Assembly: GCF_002043005.1 (NCBI RefSeq)
Contig: NZ_CP020330.1
Location: 2,064,001 to 2,128,000 of the forward strand
Source: Martelella mediterranea DSM 17316
GTDB lineage: Bacteria > Pseudomonadota > Alphaproteobacteria > Rhizobiales > Rhizobiaceae
Length of the DNA: 64,000 nucleotides
Direction: 5' to 3'
A model generated the notes under the pieces. That model saw nothing but the letters and a program-made list of their open reading frames with translations, made no database searches and was not told the DNA's origin. The first letter of the stretch is position 1. Each line of letters starts with the position of its first letter. Made by a program: the position numbers and the translations under genes. Positions 50,653-59,107 of the stretch are shown here, one piece after another.

Positions 50653-53583
50653 TCAATAATGCAGCGGCCTTGTCTGCCGCTCGGGCAGGAACACCTCGAC
50701 CAGCATGCCTTCATTCGGAACCGCCTGCACCTCAAGGCGCGCGCCGAGACTTTCGGCAAGCCTGCGGGCCTTTTCCAGATGGGTATTTTCCGCGCCGCCC
50801 TGTTCGGACCGCGCGCCGCCATTGCCGACGCGCCGGCGCGAGGGCGCGATGCCGTTGTCGCGGAACCGCAGCACCGTCGCCCCGTCCGCCGTCAGTGCAG
50901 TCGACACCACGACCTGGCCGCCCGCCGGGGTGAACTGAACCGCGCCCATCAGCAGTTCCTGGGCGATTTGCCTGAGTGTTTCCGCAGAACCCGGCGCATT
51001 GCCGACGCTCGGCGAAAGGGCGGCGCGGATGATGATCCGGCGTCCATTGGCGCGCGGCTGGACCATGCTCACGGCCTCGGCAACGGCGTCATTGATGCGC
51101 GCCGCCTCATCCTTGCGGGGGGTGATTTCGGGTTCGGCCGGGGGCGGAGCGATCTCGGGTTCGGGCTCCGGCTCGCCCAGAAGCCTGCCGATCACGCCGC
51201 GGGCATGACGGCCCTTGAGCGCGATTTCGCGGGCGATGCGGTGATAGCGCTGATCGCCGATCGCGCCAAACGGCTGGTGATCAAGCGTTTCGGAAAGCGA
51301 TACGATCGCGTCGATCGGCTGGCGCACTTCGTAGCGCAACGCCGAGATGAAGGCATCGCGGTCGTCTTCGGCCTGGCGCGCCTCGCGCCGGGCCGCCCGC
51401 AGATCATCCTCGCGGCGCTTCAGCGCGGTGATGTCGCGCAGCGCCATGCAGATGCCGTCCGATTGCGGCAGCGGGCCGAGCGTCACGTAGAGCGGTATCA
51501 GGCCTCCGCCGGATTCGCGGCCGATCACCTCCAGCCCCTCGGTGGCGATCTCGCCGGCCGGCCGCTGAGCGAGGCGGTCGAGGTGCCTGTGGATGTCGCC
51601 GTGGCTTTCCTCGGCAAACAGGATATCCACCGGCTCGCCCGCAATCTCGGCCGTGTCGGTGGCAAACAGCGCGGCGGCGGAGGCGGAGAGCGAGCGTAGT
51701 TGCCGTTTCCCGTCCAGGATCACGATGCCGTCGGTGGCGGTGTCGAGGATCGAGGAAAGTTCCGCAACCTCGGCGTCCTTGTCGGCGCTGGGGGCGGGCG
51801 CCTCCGCCGGCTTCGACGCGGCGCCGACCAAGGGCGTTGCGAGCGTGTCGGAATCCTGCGCCGGTCGCAATGTCAGGGCAAGCGCACGGCCATCGTTCCA
51901 GGCGATCGCCTGCATGTGGAAGGATACCGGAAGCCTGTCGCCGTCTGCGGTGCGGAGGAACAGGCGGTCGTCGCTGCCGCGCTCGACAAAGGCATCAGTG
52001 CCGCCGGCGGCGATCACCGCCTCGAGCGAGCCATAGCCGGACACCGCCAGAAAGGCAGGATTGACGTGAAGAATGCGCTCTCCCGCCTGGATCACGATCG
52101 GGTTCTCGCTGCGATCGAATTCGGAGGTGTCCGCTGTGGTTTCGGATTTCTCGGCAGGCGCGGTGGTGCGGCGGATCACCGGGCCGCAGGGCTGCGGCTC
52201 CGGCGCTTCCGGCTGAATGTCTTCGGCGGGGGGCTCAGGGCGCAAGTCTTCGGCAGGGGCCGCGGAGCGCAACTGGCTCGCGATCTCATCCAGCGCATGG
52301 CGCTCGTCATCCGTCAGCGTCTTCGCGCTTGTGGTCTGTCGGGCCTCCGGAATACGTGCAGGCCGTGGCGCTTCCCGTTGCTCGCCGAGCCGAACGAGGC
52401 CGAATCCGCGAAAACCGTCGAAACGGCGCTCCCGGGTAAAGGTGGGCAGGGCCGCAAGATCGACCGGCACGAGCATATTGGTTTTGCCGAGCGGCCATTC
52501 GACGCTGCGGCCCGACCAGGTTTCCGTCGTTTGCAGCAGGTCGCCGATCGCGCCGGCGCCCTTGACGCCGAGCCGCGATTCGACCTCGGCGAAGGTGAGA
52601 CCGGAGATCGCGCCGGTCTCCTCGCCGACGGCTTCCACCAGTTCGCTCGAGACCTCGGTGATCCGCCCATAGATATCCGTGCGCCAGACGAAGCGGCGCG
52701 GAAGCGGCCCTTCTACGGCTTCCGGTTCCGGGGTCCGCGTCTCCTCGGCCGCCACAAGCTCGGGCTGCTTCCTTATCACCGGAGCGGCGGGCTGAATTGC
52801 CGGGTCAGCAGGCTCCAGGATGGGTGCAGCGGACTCCGCCGGGCTTTCCTCCATCAACGCGCCGAAGCTTTCGTCAATCGCGGCGATGACGTCGCGCGCC
52901 GGTCTTTGTGGCACAGGCGCTTCGCCGCGTTCTGGGCGTATATGCGGCCTGATCTCCGCCGAAAGGTCCGGCGAGACGGCGAGCAGGAAAAGGTCGGGTG
53001 TGCTGGAAAGCCGCCCCAGCGCCACCGGCCAGATTCCGGCTTCGTTGGTGACCAGCCGCTCGATATAGCTGTCGGCCCGTCGCGAAAGGCTCTCGACGAT
53101 GTCGGCAATATCGGCCTCGCCAAGGCTAGTGGCCGCGAAATCGTCAGAGCGGAGCGTGATCTGCCCGTCGCCGTTCACGAGCGCCAGATGTTGCGATCCG
53201 CGCACGAGGCTTGCGTCATCCCTTGCGTCGGATTCGCATTCCAGCAGGAAATATCGATGGTTGGCGAGGATGAACAGGCTCGCCGTCGCCTTTCTCGTCA
53301 CCCGCCGGAAGCGTTGCGTCAGGTGAATGGTAAGGCTTTCGCTGTCGCCCGGCTCGGTAAGCCTGCCGGCGACGGCGGCGAACTGGCGGCGGAGAATCGG
53401 ATCGCTCGGGCCCGTCCCGATCGCCGCGTCTACCCCGGAATAGCCGAAAAGCCTGGCGCCTGCTTCATTGGCCCAGACGATCGCGCCGTCCGGCGCATCG
53501 AGCACGAGCATCGGCCGCGCTTCCAGGAATCGCTGGCGCAGGGCAGGGTGCGATGCAAAGGCGATGAAGGGCGGGTTGCTCAT
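50653..53583 (-). CDS. PAS-domain histidine-kinase-like pseudokinase (PdhS/DivL type)
   Basis: A 976-aa soluble multi-PAS protein. It has about four PAS-like segments (approximately residues 20-130, 300-410, 490-590 and 630-745), a coiled-coil linker, then DHp- and HATPase-like regions. The H-box reads ALRYEVRQP, so Tyr replaces the phospho-acceptor His. The N-box reads ELLMGAVQFTP, with Gly for the conserved Asn, and the G1 box DNGIA is altered. It therefore cannot act as an ordinary kinase. Tyr at this position is the hallmark of DivL, the CtrA-pathway regulator. The overall match is also to PdhS, and the naming is tentative. A CtrA-like site lies upstream. Confidence 0.72.
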   Translation of the reverse strand: MSNPPFIAFASHPALRQRFLEARPMLVLDAPDGAIVWANEAGARLFGYSGVDAAIGTGPSDPILRRQFAAVAGRLTEPGDSESLTIHLTQRFRRVTRKATASLFILANHRYFLLECESDARDDASLVRGSQHLALVNGDGQITLRSDDFAATSLGEADIADIVESLSRRADSYIERLVTNEAGIWPVALGRLSSTPDLFLLAVSPDLSAEIRPHIRPERGEAPVPQRPARDVIAAIDESFGALMEESPAESAAPILEPADPAIQPAAPVIRKQPELVAAEETRTPEPEAVEGPLPRRFVWRTDIYGRITEVSSELVEAVGEETGAISGLTFAEVESRLGVKGAGAIGDLLQTTETWSGRSVEWPLGKTNMLVPVDLAALPTFTRERRFDGFRGFGLVRLGEQREAPRPARIPEARQTTSAKTLTDDERHALDEIASQLRSAAPAEDLRPEPPAEDIQPEAPEPQPCGPVIRRTTAPAEKSETTADTSEFDRSENPIVIQAGERILHVNPAFLAVSGYGSLEAVIAAGGTDAFVERGSDDRLFLRTADGDRLPVSFHMQAIAWNDGRALALTLRPAQDSDTLATPLVGAASKPAEAPAPSADKDAEVAELSSILDTATDGIVILDGKRQLRSLSASAAALFATDTAEIAGEPVDILFAEESHGDIHRHLDRLAQRPAGEIATEGLEVIGRESGGGLIPLYVTLGPLPQSDGICMALRDITALKRREDDLRAARREARQAEDDRDAFISALRYEVRQPIDAIVSLSETLDHQPFGAIGDQRYHRIAREIALKGRHARGVIGRLLGEPEPEPEIAPPPAEPEITPRKDEAARINDAVAEAVSMVQPRANGRRIIIRAALSPSVGNAPGSAETLRQIAQELLMGAVQFTPAGGQVVVSTALTADGATVLRFRDNGIAPSRRRVGNGGARSEQGGAENTHLEKARRLAESLGARLEVQAVPNEGMLVEVFLPERQTRPLHY

Positions 53584-53626
53584 GAACGGCTGTCCGGTTC
53601 GCGTTGTCGGCCTGGCGCTTGGCCTT

Positions 53627-53641
53627 TTAATGCTTTTTTAA
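53627..53641 (-). promoter_or_regulatory. CtrA-type binding site
   Basis: TTAA-TGCTTTT-TTAA, an exact TTAA-N7-TTAA full site, 44 bp upstream of the pseudokinase start. In a GC-rich genome the chance of such a match in a 250-bp gap is low. CtrA is the master cell-cycle regulator in alphaproteobacteria. Confidence 0.55.
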
Positions 53642-53831
53642 TGATAAATGCCAATACGGTCCAGAATGCGGTGCGGTTTTTCACGCTCCACGGTTAATGT
53701 CCGGAGGCCCGGCGTCTCAAATCTACTCGGGAAGAGATGTTGGGGCTTGCAAATTCGGTTCAGGCATTTTAAACGGGCCGCGATGCATCACGCGTCGCCC
53801 TTAAAGCGTCGCCCATCAAGCGTCACCTTGT

Positions 53832-53908
53832 GCGGTTGTAGCTCAGTTGGTTAGAGCGCAGGTTTGTGGCACCTGAGGTCGGTGGTTCAACTCCACCCAA
53901 CCGTACCA
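53832..53908 (+). tRNA. tRNA-His (GTG)
   Basis: 77 nt including encoded CCA. The cloverleaf is complete: acceptor GCGGTTG/CAACCGT, anticodon stem CAGGT/ACCTG with loop TTGTGGC (anticodon GTG), and T-arm GGTGG-TTCAACT-CCACC. The base at -1 is T and the discriminator is A73, not the G-1:C73 pair of most tRNA-His. That is the known alphaproteobacterial exception. G1 faces T72, a wobble. Confidence 0.95.
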
Positions 53909-54163
53909 TTTCTTCATCTTATCGTTTTTCGCCAAAGAGGCCTTTGCTGGCCGTGTTTATGGCCGCGCAGCAACTATAAGTTAACGTTAACATCCGATTG
54001 TGATCGTTATAAACAAGTCGCTGTGCTGGTGGTATTGCGGCGTCCGGATGGTGCTGGCAATGAATGAAGACCTTTCGGGCGCTTGTGAACAGCATGACGA
54101 TGATCTATGGTTCCGGCGATTTCAGAGACATTTTCGGCCGGGACCTGGCGGTTGACAGATAGT
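53909..54163. other. Intergenic region after tRNA-His with a GTTAACGTTAAC palindrome
   Basis: 255 bp without a credible gene. It holds GTTAACGTTAAC at 53980-53991, a perfect palindrome of two GTTAAC half-sites that look like CtrA-type TTAA cores but with a 2-bp gap. It presumably contains the promoter of the outer-membrane barrel gene. Confidence 0.45.
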
Positions 54164-55804
54164 ATGACCAACCTGACCGCTTATATCACGGGACTTTGCC
54201 TTTCGGCTGCCGCTGGCCTGTGCGCTGGCGTAGAGCCGGCATCGGCGCAGTTGCTGGAAGGGCCGGGCGCCCTGTTCCTCGATCAGACCCCGATCGAGAT
54301 GATGGCTTCCAACTATTCAAGCTTCGAGACCGGCTATCTCCTGCCCCGCGGCGCGGTCTATCTGCAAGTCGGCTCCGACCAGACGACTGCTGGCTCAGGA
54401 ACAGGCACCGAGGTTTATACCTTGCGCGGCGATTGGGCCGTTGCCGACTGGCTTCAGGTCAGCGCCTTCGGCCATGCATTCGACGATCCGCCGCTTTGCG
54501 GGACGTCGGCATGCGCTGACAACCTGACCTTCCTTGCCGGCGGCGGCGGTTTGAAGCTCGGTCTCGTCGAAAGCTATGGTCTTTCAATCGCCGCTTCCGG
54601 GTCGCTTGAAACGCTGTATCTCTCCGGCGATCTTTACGGCAACGAAGCAAACGGCAATTGGGAGATGGCGGGCAGCCTGCAATTGCCGATGAGCCTGACG
54701 GTTACCGACAGTCTGAGGTTTCACCTGACCCCCGGCGTCTCGTTTCTGCCGGAGACCGTCAACGGCGTGCCCTATTACGGCACGATCCCCTATGTCGGCG
54801 CGGGGCTCACCTGGCAGCCCATCACCGGCCTCCAGTCCTATGCCACCGTCATGCTGCCCTATGGCACGGATGGCAATGCTCTTTCGAGCTCCGGCGGGTA
54901 CGAGGTCACACCGGTGTGGTTGGCAGGCGTCAAGCTTGCGGTGACGCCCAAGGCGGCCGTCGATATCTTCGCGACCAATGGCTGGGGGCAGACGCCGGCG
55001 ACCAGTATTCTGGCGTTTCCCGGCAATGACGAGATCGCCTACGGCATCAGGCTGAGCTACACGCCGTGGGTCGGGGTTGCGACTCGGGATGTCTATTTCG
55101 ACAGCTATCGCGTGGATATGCTGAGCCCGGTCACCCAGCTCGAACAGGCGCGCCAGTTCGACGGATTGACGCTGACCAGCGCCAATACGCTCACCCCTCA
55201 TCGTATCCTGGCCGAGGCCGGCATCGGTAGCCGGGATTTCATGGATGTCCATCTCGGCTTCAGCCCGGACCAGGATCTGCAGCTTGACGCGATCTTCTCG
55301 CAATATCCGGGCGGCGGCATGGCGGGAGACGCGGTCAGCCCCTGGGGGGATGAATGGGCCTATATGGCCGGCGGCAAATTGCGGCTCATGGACCAGAACT
55401 ACGGCGACCTGTTTTCGCTGGCGGGGCAGGTTCTTGCGGGCCGGGATTTCAACGAGCCCACGACCGGTATAATTTACGCCTCGCTGCCGGCGAGCCTTGA
55501 CCTTTCGGATGCGGTCTCCGTGGCAGTCGAGCCGAAATTCGCGGCCTATGGCGACGAACGTCTGAAAGCGATCGGCGGCGGCGTGACCGTGCGTCCGCTG
55601 CGCGATCTGGCGCTGATCGGCGAGGTTACGGCGGTTCTGGACGGCGGCGACCCGGTATGGGCGGGCGGCGCGCGCTACGCCCTTCCAAACACACCGTTCA
55701 GCGCGGATGCCTATGTTACAAATGCAACAGGTCTGCACGGAGTCGGAACAATGCTCGCTCAGGATGAGGCCCGCTATGGACTCACTTTACGTTTTGCGTA
55801 TTAA
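54164..55804 (+). CDS. Predicted outer-membrane beta-barrel protein
   Basis: A 546-aa exported protein. The signal peptide (residues 1-28, ending ASAQ) comes from ATG 54164; an in-frame ATG at 54107 would put it internally. The rest is alternating-hydrophobicity beta-strand sequence rich in Gly, Tyr and Thr, ending in the aromatic LRFAY typical of outer-membrane barrels. It precedes the Wza-like lipoprotein by 224 nt on the same strand, so the two may form a polysaccharide export pair, in the manner of YjbH or Gfc proteins. The specific family is not recognised. Confidence 0.7.
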   Translation: MTNLTAYITGLCLSAAAGLCAGVEPASAQLLEGPGALFLDQTPIEMMASNYSSFETGYLLPRGAVYLQVGSDQTTAGSGTGTEVYTLRGDWAVADWLQVSAFGHAFDDPPLCGTSACADNLTFLAGGGGLKLGLVESYGLSIAASGSLETLYLSGDLYGNEANGNWEMAGSLQLPMSLTVTDSLRFHLTPGVSFLPETVNGVPYYGTIPYVGAGLTWQPITGLQSYATVMLPYGTDGNALSSSGGYEVTPVWLAGVKLAVTPKAAVDIFATNGWGQTPATSILAFPGNDEIAYGIRLSYTPWVGVATRDVYFDSYRVDMLSPVTQLEQARQFDGLTLTSANTLTPHRILAEAGIGSRDFMDVHLGFSPDQDLQLDAIFSQYPGGGMAGDAVSPWGDEWAYMAGGKLRLMDQNYGDLFSLAGQVLAGRDFNEPTTGIIYASLPASLDLSDAVSVAVEPKFAAYGDERLKAIGGGVTVRPLRDLALIGEVTAVLDGGDPVWAGGARYALPNTPFSADAYVTNATGLHGVGTMLAQDEARYGLTLRFAY

Positions 55805-56028
55805 AGTCATCGCATAAATTTGGAATGCGATATTTAACGGGATGCCTGCAGTCCGTTTGGAAGCTGTTTAGGCATTAGATTATTTAAATGCTTCTTGAGG
55901 TAGGTCTGTTTTAATCCATTCTCAACTGTTCGCGCGTATCCCGTAAGCGTAAAAGTGCGTTTCCTGGTGCATGTGTTCAGAAGGCTCGAATGCCAGAGCA
56001 AAAACAAGGCAATTCGGAGAGTTTCTAG

Positions 56029-57330
56029 GTGCGTGCCGTAACAACCATTTGTCTGACCGTGCTGCTTTCCAGTTGCAGCGCCATTTACAATGTGTCGGAA
56101 GTGCGCCCGGTCGTGGGCCAGAGTTCGTCCGTGAAAGTTGTGCCGGTCACGAGCGAGAACGTGCTGCTTGCCAACGCTCTTACGCCTTATAAGCCCTTGT
56201 CGCTGCCTCCCGTGTTCGATCAGACGACGACCCTTCAGGGCTCTGCTGTTCCGCAGATCTCCGCCTACAAGCCGCAGGCGCAACCCGGCCCCATCGCGAC
56301 CAAGTTGCCGCCGCTCCAGCAGCCGAAATCCTACCGTATCGGAGTTGGCGATGTGGTGCTTCTGGCGACTCCGAACGCTGAGTCGGCGCTGGACGAGATC
56401 AATGGCCTGCTCGCGGCGCAGAACGCAAGACAGGGCTACACGGTCCAGGATGACGGCGCCATTGCGATCCCGACCGTGGGGCGCGTCAACATCGCGGGCA
56501 TGACGCTCCAGGAAGCGCAGTCCGCGCTGTTCCAGAAGCTTGTCGCAAGCCAGATCGATCCGACCTTCAATCTAGAGATTTCGGAATTCAACTCGCAGCG
56601 CGTAGCCGTGGGCGGCGATGTCGGCGACCCTCAACTTGTGCCGATCACGTTGACACCGCTCTATCTCGACGAGGCGATCACCGCGGCGGGGGGCGTCCAG
56701 ACGATCGATCCGAGCTATGCCACGGTGCGGCTCTATCGTGACGGTGAGGCCTACCAGATCGCGGCTACGAAACTGTTCGCCAAGAACGACATCCCGAAAG
56801 TGCTGTTGCAGACCGGAGACCGTGTTTTCGTGGACAGCGAATATTCCGTGGAACTTGCCGAGGGCTATCTCCAGCAGGAGCTCAATCTGGCACGATTCCA
56901 GCGCGACGTGCTGGAAGAACAGCGCGATATCTTCAAGACCAGGGTGAGCATGGACGCCGTCGATCGCGACTATGTCTATGTCTTCGGTGAAGTGAAGACC
57001 CAGGGCCGTTGGCCGTTGCCATTTGATCGCTATGCGAGCCTTGCGGACGCGATGTTCGAACAGGGCGGGATTTCGCCGGTCACCGGCAATCCGCGTCGGA
57101 TATACCTTCTGCGGAAGAATCCTCTGCAGACCGCCGGCCCGATGGAAATCACCGCATGGTCGCTTGATGCGCAGAACACCGCCAACCTGCTTTTGGCGAC
57201 GGAACTGCAGTTGCGGCCGAACGATATCGTCTTCGTCGCCAGCCAGCCGATCACCAACTGGAACCGCGTGATTTCCCAGTTGCTGCCATCGATTTCCATT
57301 CTCGGGACCGCGAACGCGATCCTGGATTGA
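56029..57330 (+). CDS. Polysaccharide export lipoprotein (Wza/GumB-like)
   Basis: A 433-aa outer-membrane lipoprotein. The lipobox LSSC puts the lipidated Cys at residue 16. Residues about 100-200 form the polysaccharide-export domain (SYRIGVGDVV to GRVNIAGMTLQEAQ), followed by two SLBB-type repeats (QRVAVGGDVGDPQ and YVYVFGEVKTQG). Such proteins make the octameric channel for capsule or exopolysaccharide. The start is GTG 56029 with GGAGA upstream. No glycosyltransferase, flippase or tyrosine autokinase gene is nearby. Confidence 0.87.
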   Translation: MRAVTTICLTVLLSSCSAIYNVSEVRPVVGQSSSVKVVPVTSENVLLANALTPYKPLSLPPVFDQTTTLQGSAVPQISAYKPQAQPGPIATKLPPLQQPKSYRIGVGDVVLLATPNAESALDEINGLLAAQNARQGYTVQDDGAIAIPTVGRVNIAGMTLQEAQSALFQKLVASQIDPTFNLEISEFNSQRVAVGGDVGDPQLVPITLTPLYLDEAITAAGGVQTIDPSYATVRLYRDGEAYQIAATKLFAKNDIPKVLLQTGDRVFVDSEYSVELAEGYLQQELNLARFQRDVLEEQRDIFKTRVSMDAVDRDYVYVFGEVKTQGRWPLPFDRYASLADAMFEQGGISPVTGNPRRIYLLRKNPLQTAGPMEITAWSLDAQNTANLLLATELQLRPNDIVFVASQPITNWNRVISQLLPSISILGTANAILD

Positions 57331-57374
57331 TAAGGACGAGTCTTCTCGTCTGATTTTTCTGAACACATGATAGC

Positions 57375-57406
57375 GAAACGGCGGCAAATTGCCGCCGTTC
57401 GTTTTC
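57375..57406. terminator. Bidirectional terminator between the Wza-like gene and the iron-binding gene
   Basis: AACGGCGGC (57377-57385) pairs with GCCGCCGTT (57391-57399), loop AAATT, followed by CGTTTTC. Runs of A and T on either side suit termination in both directions. Confidence 0.75.
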
Positions 57407-57424
57407 GCGAGGGACCCCTGACAA

Positions 57425-58459
57425 TCAGGGGCCGTCGTTGAACCTTACCTTGTCGACCAGTTCCGAAGCTTCCTTGCGGTGGGCGGCCACCTCGGAAAGC
57501 GGCAGCGTATCGGGATTGATTTCGCCGAAGGATTGCACGATCTCGGAGGCCTCGGCGCCGGGCAGAACGGGATATTCGAAAACCTGCTCGGCATAGATTT
57601 CCTGGGCCTCGGGCGAGGCGAGGAATTCCATCAGCTTCAGCGCGGTATCCGGATGGGGGGCGTTCTTGGCCATGGCCATGCCGGAAATGTTGACATGCGT
57701 GCCGCGATCATCCGCATTGGGGAACAGAACCGTGATTGCCTCGGCCCAGTCCTTCTGCTCCGGCTCCTTGTCGTTGGTCATCATCAGGCCGACATAATAG
57801 GTGTTGCCGAGCGCGATATCGCATTCTCCCGACATGATCGCCTTGGCCTGACCGCGGTCATTGCCGTTCGGCTTGCGCGCCAGATTGGCCTTGAAGCCCC
57901 GCAGCCATTCCTCGGTATATTCGGCTCCGTGGTGCGCGATCATCGAGGCGATCAGCGCGATATTGTAGGGATGCTGGCCGTCGCGGATGCAGATCGCGCC
58001 CTTCCATTTGGGATCGGCCAGTTCCTCATAGGTGATCGGAATATCGCCGACGCGATCCTTCGAGGCATAGACCACGCGGCCGCGCTTGGTCAGCGCGAAC
58101 CATTCGCCATCTTCGTCGCGGTATTGCTCGGGAATATCGGCATTGATCAGTTCGCTTTCGACCGGCTGGGTGACGCCGCCGTCCTTTGCTTCCGTCAGAC
58201 GTCCGATATCGACCGTGAGGATGACGTCGACGGGGCTGTTGACCCCTTCGGCCTGAATGCGTTCGACAAGACCCTTGTCGAGGAAGAGGACGTTCGTCTG
58301 GATTCCGGTTTCCTCCTCGAACCGCTCCAGGAGCGGCGCGATCAATTCCGGCTGGCGGTAGGAGTAGATGTTGACCTCGTCGGCGGCGAAGGCCGGCGCG
58401 GCGAACGCCACTACCCCTGCCGTCGCCAGAATGCGGGTGATCGCTGAAAGTCTTGTCAT
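57425..58459 (-). CDS. Ferric-iron ABC transporter substrate-binding protein (FbpA/FutA type)
   Basis: A 344-aa periplasmic iron-binding protein. The signal peptide ends AFAAD near residue 26. NIYSYRQPELIAPLLERFEEETGIQ and the double Tyr in GNTYYVGLM are the family's metal ligands. It delivers ferric ion to an FbpB-type permease, presumably the one at 48908-50572. A TGA-N9-TCA operator overlaps the -10 of its promoter, so repression by RirA under iron sufficiency is expected. It is divergent from rirA itself. Confidence 0.92.
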   Translation of the reverse strand: MTRLSAITRILATAGVVAFAAPAFAADEVNIYSYRQPELIAPLLERFEEETGIQTNVLFLDKGLVERIQAEGVNSPVDVILTVDIGRLTEAKDGGVTQPVESELINADIPEQYRDEDGEWFALTKRGRVVYASKDRVGDIPITYEELADPKWKGAICIRDGQHPYNIALIASMIAHHGAEYTEEWLRGFKANLARKPNGNDRGQAKAIMSGECDIALGNTYYVGLMMTNDKEPEQKDWAEAITVLFPNADDRGTHVNISGMAMAKNAPHPDTALKLMEFLASPEAQEIYAEQVFEYPVLPGAEASEIVQSFGEINPDTLPLSEVAAHRKEASELVDKVRFNDGP

Positions 58460-58485
58460 TGCCTTCTCCCTGTGATCTCATATCT

Positions 58486-58500
58486 TGAGTATCGTAATCA
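58486..58500 (-). promoter_or_regulatory. RirA iron-responsive operator (IRO) of the iron-binding-protein gene
   Basis: TGA-GTATCGTAA-TCA, an exact TGA-N9-TCA match to the IRO-box consensus, 27 bp upstream of the start codon and overlapping the putative -10. It lies in the gap shared with rirA. Confidence 0.75.
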
Positions 58501-58522
58501 GGTAATAGCGGGTCCCTGTCAA
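58494..58522 (-). promoter_or_regulatory. Promoter of the iron-binding-protein gene
   Basis: Minus-strand TTGACA (58522-58517) with GATTAC (58499-58494) after 17 bp. The operator covers the -10 element. Confidence 0.5.
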
Positions 58523-58621
58523 CCATGCCCTGGAAGACTTGAGTGAAAATTTCTTCTTTTGGAATTGTTCAAAAGAGGCAAAGGCGCTATAACGTGGAAA
58601 GATTCTAAAGAGGAGCACGGC

Positions 58622-59089
58622 ATGCGCCTGACAAAGCAGACAAATTACGCGGTTCGGATGCTGATGTATTGCGCCGCCAATGACGGCAAGCTGAGCCGCG
58701 TGCCAGAGATTGCCAAGGCCTACGGGGTTTCCGAACTGTTCCTGTTCAAGATCATCCAGCCGCTGCACAAGGCCGGCATCATGGATACCGTGCGCGGCCG
58801 CAATGGCGGCGTGCGTCTCGGCCGGGCGGCCGCTGATATCACGCTCTTCGATGTCGTGCGGGTCACGGAAGAAAATTTCGCGATGGCGGAATGTTTCGAA
58901 GTCGGCGCCGAGACGGATTGCCCGCTGGTCGATAGCTGCGGCTTCAATTCCGCGCTCCGCGAGGCGCTCAACGCCTTCTTCGCGGTTCTGGCGAAATACA
59001 CGATCGCCGATCTCGTGCGCCGCCGCACCGATATCTTCAAGCTGCTCAACATCGAGGAAGACCGCAAGACCGAGCAGTCCGCGGCCTGA
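58622..59089 (+). CDS. rirA: Rrf2-family iron regulator RirA
   Basis: Iron-sulphur-sensing repressor of 155 aa, the main iron regulator of rhizobia. The N-terminal MRLTKQTNYAVRMLMYCAAN, the winged HTH (VPEIAKAYGVSELFLFKIIQPL) and RGRNGGVRL are characteristic of RirA. Cys91, Cys100 and Cys106 are the cluster ligands. With iron it represses uptake genes through TGA-N9-TCA boxes. ATG 58622 has GAGGAG upstream; the longer open frame to 58559 is not used. It is divergent from an iron-uptake gene bearing such a box. Confidence 0.95.
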   Translation: MRLTKQTNYAVRMLMYCAANDGKLSRVPEIAKAYGVSELFLFKIIQPLHKAGIMDTVRGRNGGVRLGRAAADITLFDVVRVTEENFAMAECFEVGAETDCPLVDSCGFNSALREALNAFFAVLAKYTIADLVRRRTDIFKLLNIEEDRKTEQSAA

Positions 59090-59107
59090 AGCCTAGCCGT
59101 CGCCGAT

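Noticed and set aside
51700-53697. 665-aa plus-strand frame over the pseudokinase gene
   Set aside because: Antisense to a multi-domain gene with clear PAS and DHp/HATPase-like blocks.
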